Positions 61,311 to 64,000 of a DNA stretch of 64,000 nucleotides are shown piece by piece (within the stretch, counting starts at the first letter, position 1; every line of letters starts with the position of its first letter). Source of the stretch: Pseudomonas frederiksbergensis (lineage in GTDB: Bacteria; Pseudomonadota; Gammaproteobacteria; Pseudomonadales; Pseudomonadaceae); assembly GCF_000802155.2 (NCBI RefSeq), contig NZ_JQGJ02000001.1, positions 310,001 through 374,000 on the forward strand. The letters run 5' to 3'. The position numbers and the translations under genes are program-made. The notes beneath the pieces are model-generated. The model searched no databases. It saw only the letters and a list, made by a program, of their open reading frames with translations, and was not told where the DNA came from.

Positions 61311-61343
61311 TGTTGTTCTCCCTCCGGCATTCAATGAAATGAG

Positions 61344-62846
61344 TTATTGGGCAGTCGGCATGCTGAACTCAGGGCCCTTGGCGATGCTGTCGGGCCAGCG
61401 CTGCATCACGCTTTTGTAGCGACTGTAGAAGCGCAGGCCTTCCTCGCCATAGGCATGGTGGTCGCCGAACAGCGAACGCTTCCAGCCGCCAAAGGAATGC
61501 CAGGCCATGGGCACCGGAATCGGCACGTTGATGCCCACCATGCCGACCTTGATGCTGCGCGCAAATGCCCGGGCGATGCCGCCGTCTCGGGTGAAGCACG
61601 ACACGCCATTGCCGAACTCATGGGCGTTGATCAGCGCCACCGCCGTGGCGAAGTCCGGTACACGAACGATGCCCAGCACCGGGCCGAAAATCTCTTGCTT
61701 ATAGATGCTCATCTCGGCGGTGACCCGGTCGAACAGCGTCGCACCGACGAAAAATCCCTGCTCGGCCCCCGGCACTTTGAAACCACGGCCATCAACGATC
61801 AGGCGAGCACCCTCGGCCACGCCAGCATCGATAAAACCTTCCACCTTGGCCTTGTGCTCGGCGGTGACCAGCGGCCCCATGTCAACGCCGGGCTGCTGGC
61901 CGTCGCCGACCTTCAACTGGTCGATACGCGGCAGCAATCGCGCAATCAGCTCATCGCCGACATCGCCCACCGCCACGGCAATGGAAATCGCCATGCAACG
62001 CTCGCCGGCCGATCCGTAGGCCGCACCGATCAAGGCATCCGCCGCCTGGTCGAGGTCGGCATCGGGCATGACGATCATGTGGTTCTTCGCCCCGCCCAGG
62101 GCCTGTACGCGCTTGCCGTTCGCGGTGCCCTGTTGGTGGATGTATTGAGCGATGGGCGTGGAGCCGACAAAGGAAATCGCCTCGATGTCCGGGTGCTGCA
62201 ACAGCGCATCCACCGCCGCCTTGTCGCCCTGGACCACATTGAAGACGCCGTCCGGCAAGCCGGCTTCGGTCAGCAACCGAGCCATCAGCAGGCTGGCGGA
62301 CGGGTCGCGTTCCGAGGGCTTGAGGATGAAGCAGTTGCCGGCGACCAAGGCCAGCGGAATCATCCACAACGGCACCATCACCGGGAAGTTGAACGGCGTG
62401 ACACCGGCGCACACCCCGAGTGGCTGGCGCAGGTTCCAGTTGTCGATGCCGCCGCCGATGTTGTCGCTGAAGTCGGTCTTGAGCAGGCTCGGTGCACCGC
62501 AGGCGTACTCGACGATCTCGATGCCACGGGTGACTTCGCCATGGGCGTCGGACAGCACCTTGCCATGTTCACGACTGATGATCCGAGCCAGTTCGTCATG
62601 GTGACGATCGAGCAATTCCTTGAACTTGAACATCACCCGCGAGCGACGCAACGACGATTGCTCGGACCAGGCCGGGAACGCCGCCAGCGCCGAGGCCACC
62701 GCCGCGTCGACAGTACTTGGTTCGGCCAGGGCCACCCGCGCCTGCACCGCGCCGGTGGCCGGGTTGAAGACATTGCTGGAGCGAGCGCTGTCGCCGTCCT
62801 GCACGCGACCGTTGATGTAATGGCCTACTACCGGGGTGTCGCTCAT
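61344..62846 (-). CDS. mmsA: CoA-acylating methylmalonate-semialdehyde dehydrogenase
   Basis: A 500-residue aldehyde dehydrogenase that turns malonate or methylmalonate semialdehyde into acetyl- or propionyl-CoA (IolA in the inositol pathway). Evidence: [46 protein letters not shown], the catalytic Cys in [14 protein letters not shown] and the C-terminal [20 protein letters not shown], which together are typical of MmsA. GGAG is ten bases before the ATG. Since it sits within the iol genes it is the pathway's last step. A valine-pathway paralogue may exist elsewhere. Confidence 0.94.
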   Translation of the reverse strand: MSDTPVVGHYINGRVQDGDSARSSNVFNPATGAVQARVALAEPSTVDAAVASALAAFPAWSEQSSLRRSRVMFKFKELLDRHHDELARIISREHGKVLSDAHGEVTRGIEIVEYACGAPSLLKTDFSDNIGGGIDNWNLRQPLGVCAGVTPFNFPVMVPLWMIPLALVAGNCFILKPSERDPSASLLMARLLTEAGLPDGVFNVVQGDKAAVDALLQHPDIEAISFVGSTPIAQYIHQQGTANGKRVQALGGAKNHMIVMPDADLDQAADALIGAAYGSAGERCMAISIAVAVGDVGDELIARLLPRIDQLKVGDGQQPGVDMGPLVTAEHKAKVEGFIDAGVAEGARLIVDGRGFKVPGAEQGFFVGATLFDRVTAEMSIYKQEIFGPVLGIVRVPDFATAVALINAHEFGNGVSCFTRDGGIARAFARSIKVGMVGINVPIPVPMAWHSFGGWKRSLFGDHHAYGEEGLRFYSRYKSVMQRWPDSIAKGPEFSMPTAQ

Positions 62847-62876
62847 TGTCCTGGTTCTCCGTTGGAATGTTCGAAT

Positions 62877-63686
62877 TCAGAGGTCGAGCAGCCAGCTGTG
62901 CTGCGGGTCGTTATGGAACTGCCAGACCCGCTTCGGACCGGCCATGACATTCAGGTAATAGGACTCGTACCCATAGGGCACGCTGACCGGGTGATACCCC
63001 TTGGGCACCACCACCAGGTCGCTGTTCTCCACGGCCATGGCCTGGTCGATGCTGCGGTCGTCGGTGTAGACGCGCTGGAACACGAAGCCCTGGGACGGAT
63101 TCACCTGGTGGTAATAGGTTTCTTCGAGGAAGCTCTGGTGCGGCAGGTCGTCGGTGTCGTGCTTATGCGGCGGGTAGCTGGACGAGTGACCGGACGGCGT
63201 GCGCACTTCCACCACCAGCAGCGAATGGGCCGGTTCGCTGTCGGGCAGGATGTCGCAGACATAACGGGTATTGGCGCCCTTGCCGCGCACGCTGCGTTTC
63301 ATGCTGTCGGGGCGGATCAGCCGTGGGCCGTATTCGTTTTGCGTGGCACCTGGCGCGGCGCATACCGCTACCTGCACATCGCTCAGCGCGGTGACTTGGG
63401 CCTGACTGCCCGGTGGCAGATACGCGGCGTAGGGGGATTTATCTTCGAATACCGATTGACGATCGCCGAGGTTGTCCCAGCTGAAGGCCCCCTGCCCCGG
63501 CGCCTCGCCCTTGAGGTCGATTCGTCCGCTGAGCAAGACTACGCACAGCTCCTTGTCACCCGCCATCACCGGAAGGGTTTCGCCGAGGCTCAGGCGGTAG
63601 GCGGCGAACCCCACATATTCCAAGGCGCCATGGGGCAGTTCGACGAGCTTTTGGCCGCCGGGACTGCTCTTGATCAACAGGCTCAT
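62877..63686 (-). CDS. iolB: 5-deoxy-glucuronate isomerase
   Basis: IolB isomerises 5-deoxy-glucuronate to 2-deoxy-5-ke-gluconate (DKG). The 269-residue bicupin has SYPPHKHDTDDLPHQSFLEE and TYYHQVNPSQGFVFQRVYTD, holding the His and Glu metal ligands, and PKGYHPVSVPYGYESYYLNV near the end. The ATG at 63686 overlaps the iolE stop by four bases. The open frame upstream overlaps iolE and is not coding. Confidence 0.95.
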   Translation of the reverse strand: MSLLIKSSPGGQKLVELPHGALEYVGFAAYRLSLGETLPVMAGDKELCVVLLSGRIDLKGEAPGQGAFSWDNLGDRQSVFEDKSPYAAYLPPGSQAQVTALSDVQVAVCAAPGATQNEYGPRLIRPDSMKRSVRGKGANTRYVCDILPDSEPAHSLLVVEVRTPSGHSSSYPPHKHDTDDLPHQSFLEETYYHQVNPSQGFVFQRVYTDDRSIDQAMAVENSDLVVVPKGYHPVSVPYGYESYYLNVMAGPKRVWQFHNDPQHSWLLDL

Positions 63687-64000
63687 GCCGGCGTCCTCTC
63701 TTGCAGCAGGGCACGCAAGGTGTCGTAGCCCTTCTTCGCGTAGGCATAACTCGGCGCCACGGCCGGGTCCTGCTCGGCTTCTACCACCAGCCACCCGTGG
63801 TAATCGGCGGCCAGCAAGACGTCGAGCAACGCGGCGAAATCGATGTCGCCATCCCCCGGCACGGTGAAGGTGCCGTTGATGATGCAATCGGGGAAGCTCC
63901 ACAGGTTATTGCGCGCCAGTTGCACCACCGGTTTGCGCACATCCTTGAAGTGCACATGGCAGATGCGTTCGATGTGTTTGCGCAGGACTTGCAAGGGTTC
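63683..64000 (-). CDS. iolE: myo-inosose-2 dehydratase, 3' part (gene cut by window edge)
   Basis: The last ~105 residues of IolE, which dehydrates inosose to the trihydroxycyclohexanedione. Visible motifs are HIERICHVHFKDVRKPVVQ, a metal-ligand region, then GDGDIDFAALLDVL and GWLVVEAEQDPAVA, typical of the C-terminus of the AP-endonuclease-2 barrel. The N-terminus lies outside the window. It is translationally coupled to iolB (4-bp overlap). Confidence 0.92.
   Translation of the reverse strand, partial: EPLQVLRKHIERICHVHFKDVRKPVVQLARNNLWSFPDCIINGTFTVPGDGDIDFAALLDVLLAADYHGWLVVEAEQDPAVAPSYAYAKKGYDTLRALLQERTPA

Overview
The window reads as a chromosome segment of a GC-rich gammaproteobacterium of the genus Pseudomonas, most likely the P. 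fluorescens complex. The evidence is the 869-residue AcnB, the six-gene Mrp antiporter operon with a fused A/B subunit, Pseudomonas-type intergenic REP palindromes (GGGAGCGAGC / GCTCGCTCCC), a DksA2-like protein and a type VI secretion cluster syntenic with the P. aeruginosa HSI-III arrangement. No rRNA, tRNA, CRISPR or insertion sequence was seen.

Layout. 1-7.0 kb: housekeeping genes (miaE, tandem Usp protein, DUF1289 protein, acnB, SdaC-type transporter). 7.0-8.0 kb: a 2-hydroxyacid dehydrogenase converging on the T6SS. 8.0-27.9 kb: a complete T6SS as two divergent operons, tssJ-K-L-M-A leftward and tssB-C-hcp-tssE-F-G-clpV-X-vgrG-MORN rightward, plus a convergent DUF4280 PAAR-like gene. 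X is an unrecognised protein with a PD-(D/E)XK-like signature. 28.1-34.3 kb: phosphotransferase/SDR pair, a Gfo/Idh oxidoreductase behind inositol-type operators, an FAD protein, an XRE-cupin regulator and an EamA transporter.

34.5-39.9 kb is the most unusual part: a leftward bacteriocin locus. It begins with an 863-residue S-type pyocin-like protein carrying a colicin-E9-type DNase domain that has lost all its catalytic histidines, followed by a proline-rich linker and a second, different C-terminal toxin domain with HNH/EndoVII-like motifs. Two immunity-like paralogues follow, separated by a frameshifted remnant of the same toxin 3' end. Last comes a gene that fuses an Im9-type immunity domain to a coiled coil and a pyocin S domain but has no toxin domain. 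This looks like a bacteriocin that changed its warhead and kept both the dead warhead and its immunity domain.

40.1-46.2 kb: the Mrp Na+/H+ antiporter operon. 46.3-52.1 kb: DUF3995, a glycine-betaine-type binding protein, several small hypotheticals, a chemoreceptor with a C-terminal sensor region, and DksA2-like. 52.4-64 kb: a leftward myo-inositol locus with iolE (cut by the window edge), iolB, mmsA/iolA, iolI, iolD, iolG, a second Gfo/Idh gene, then a perfect GGAA-N6-TTCC palindrome in front of a sugar ABC transporter (binding protein, ATPase, permease). Together these would import inositol and convert it through inosose and trihydroxycyclohexanedione to acetyl-CoA. The same operator motif precedes the isolated Gfo/Idh gene at 30.1 kb, which suggests it belongs to the same regulon.
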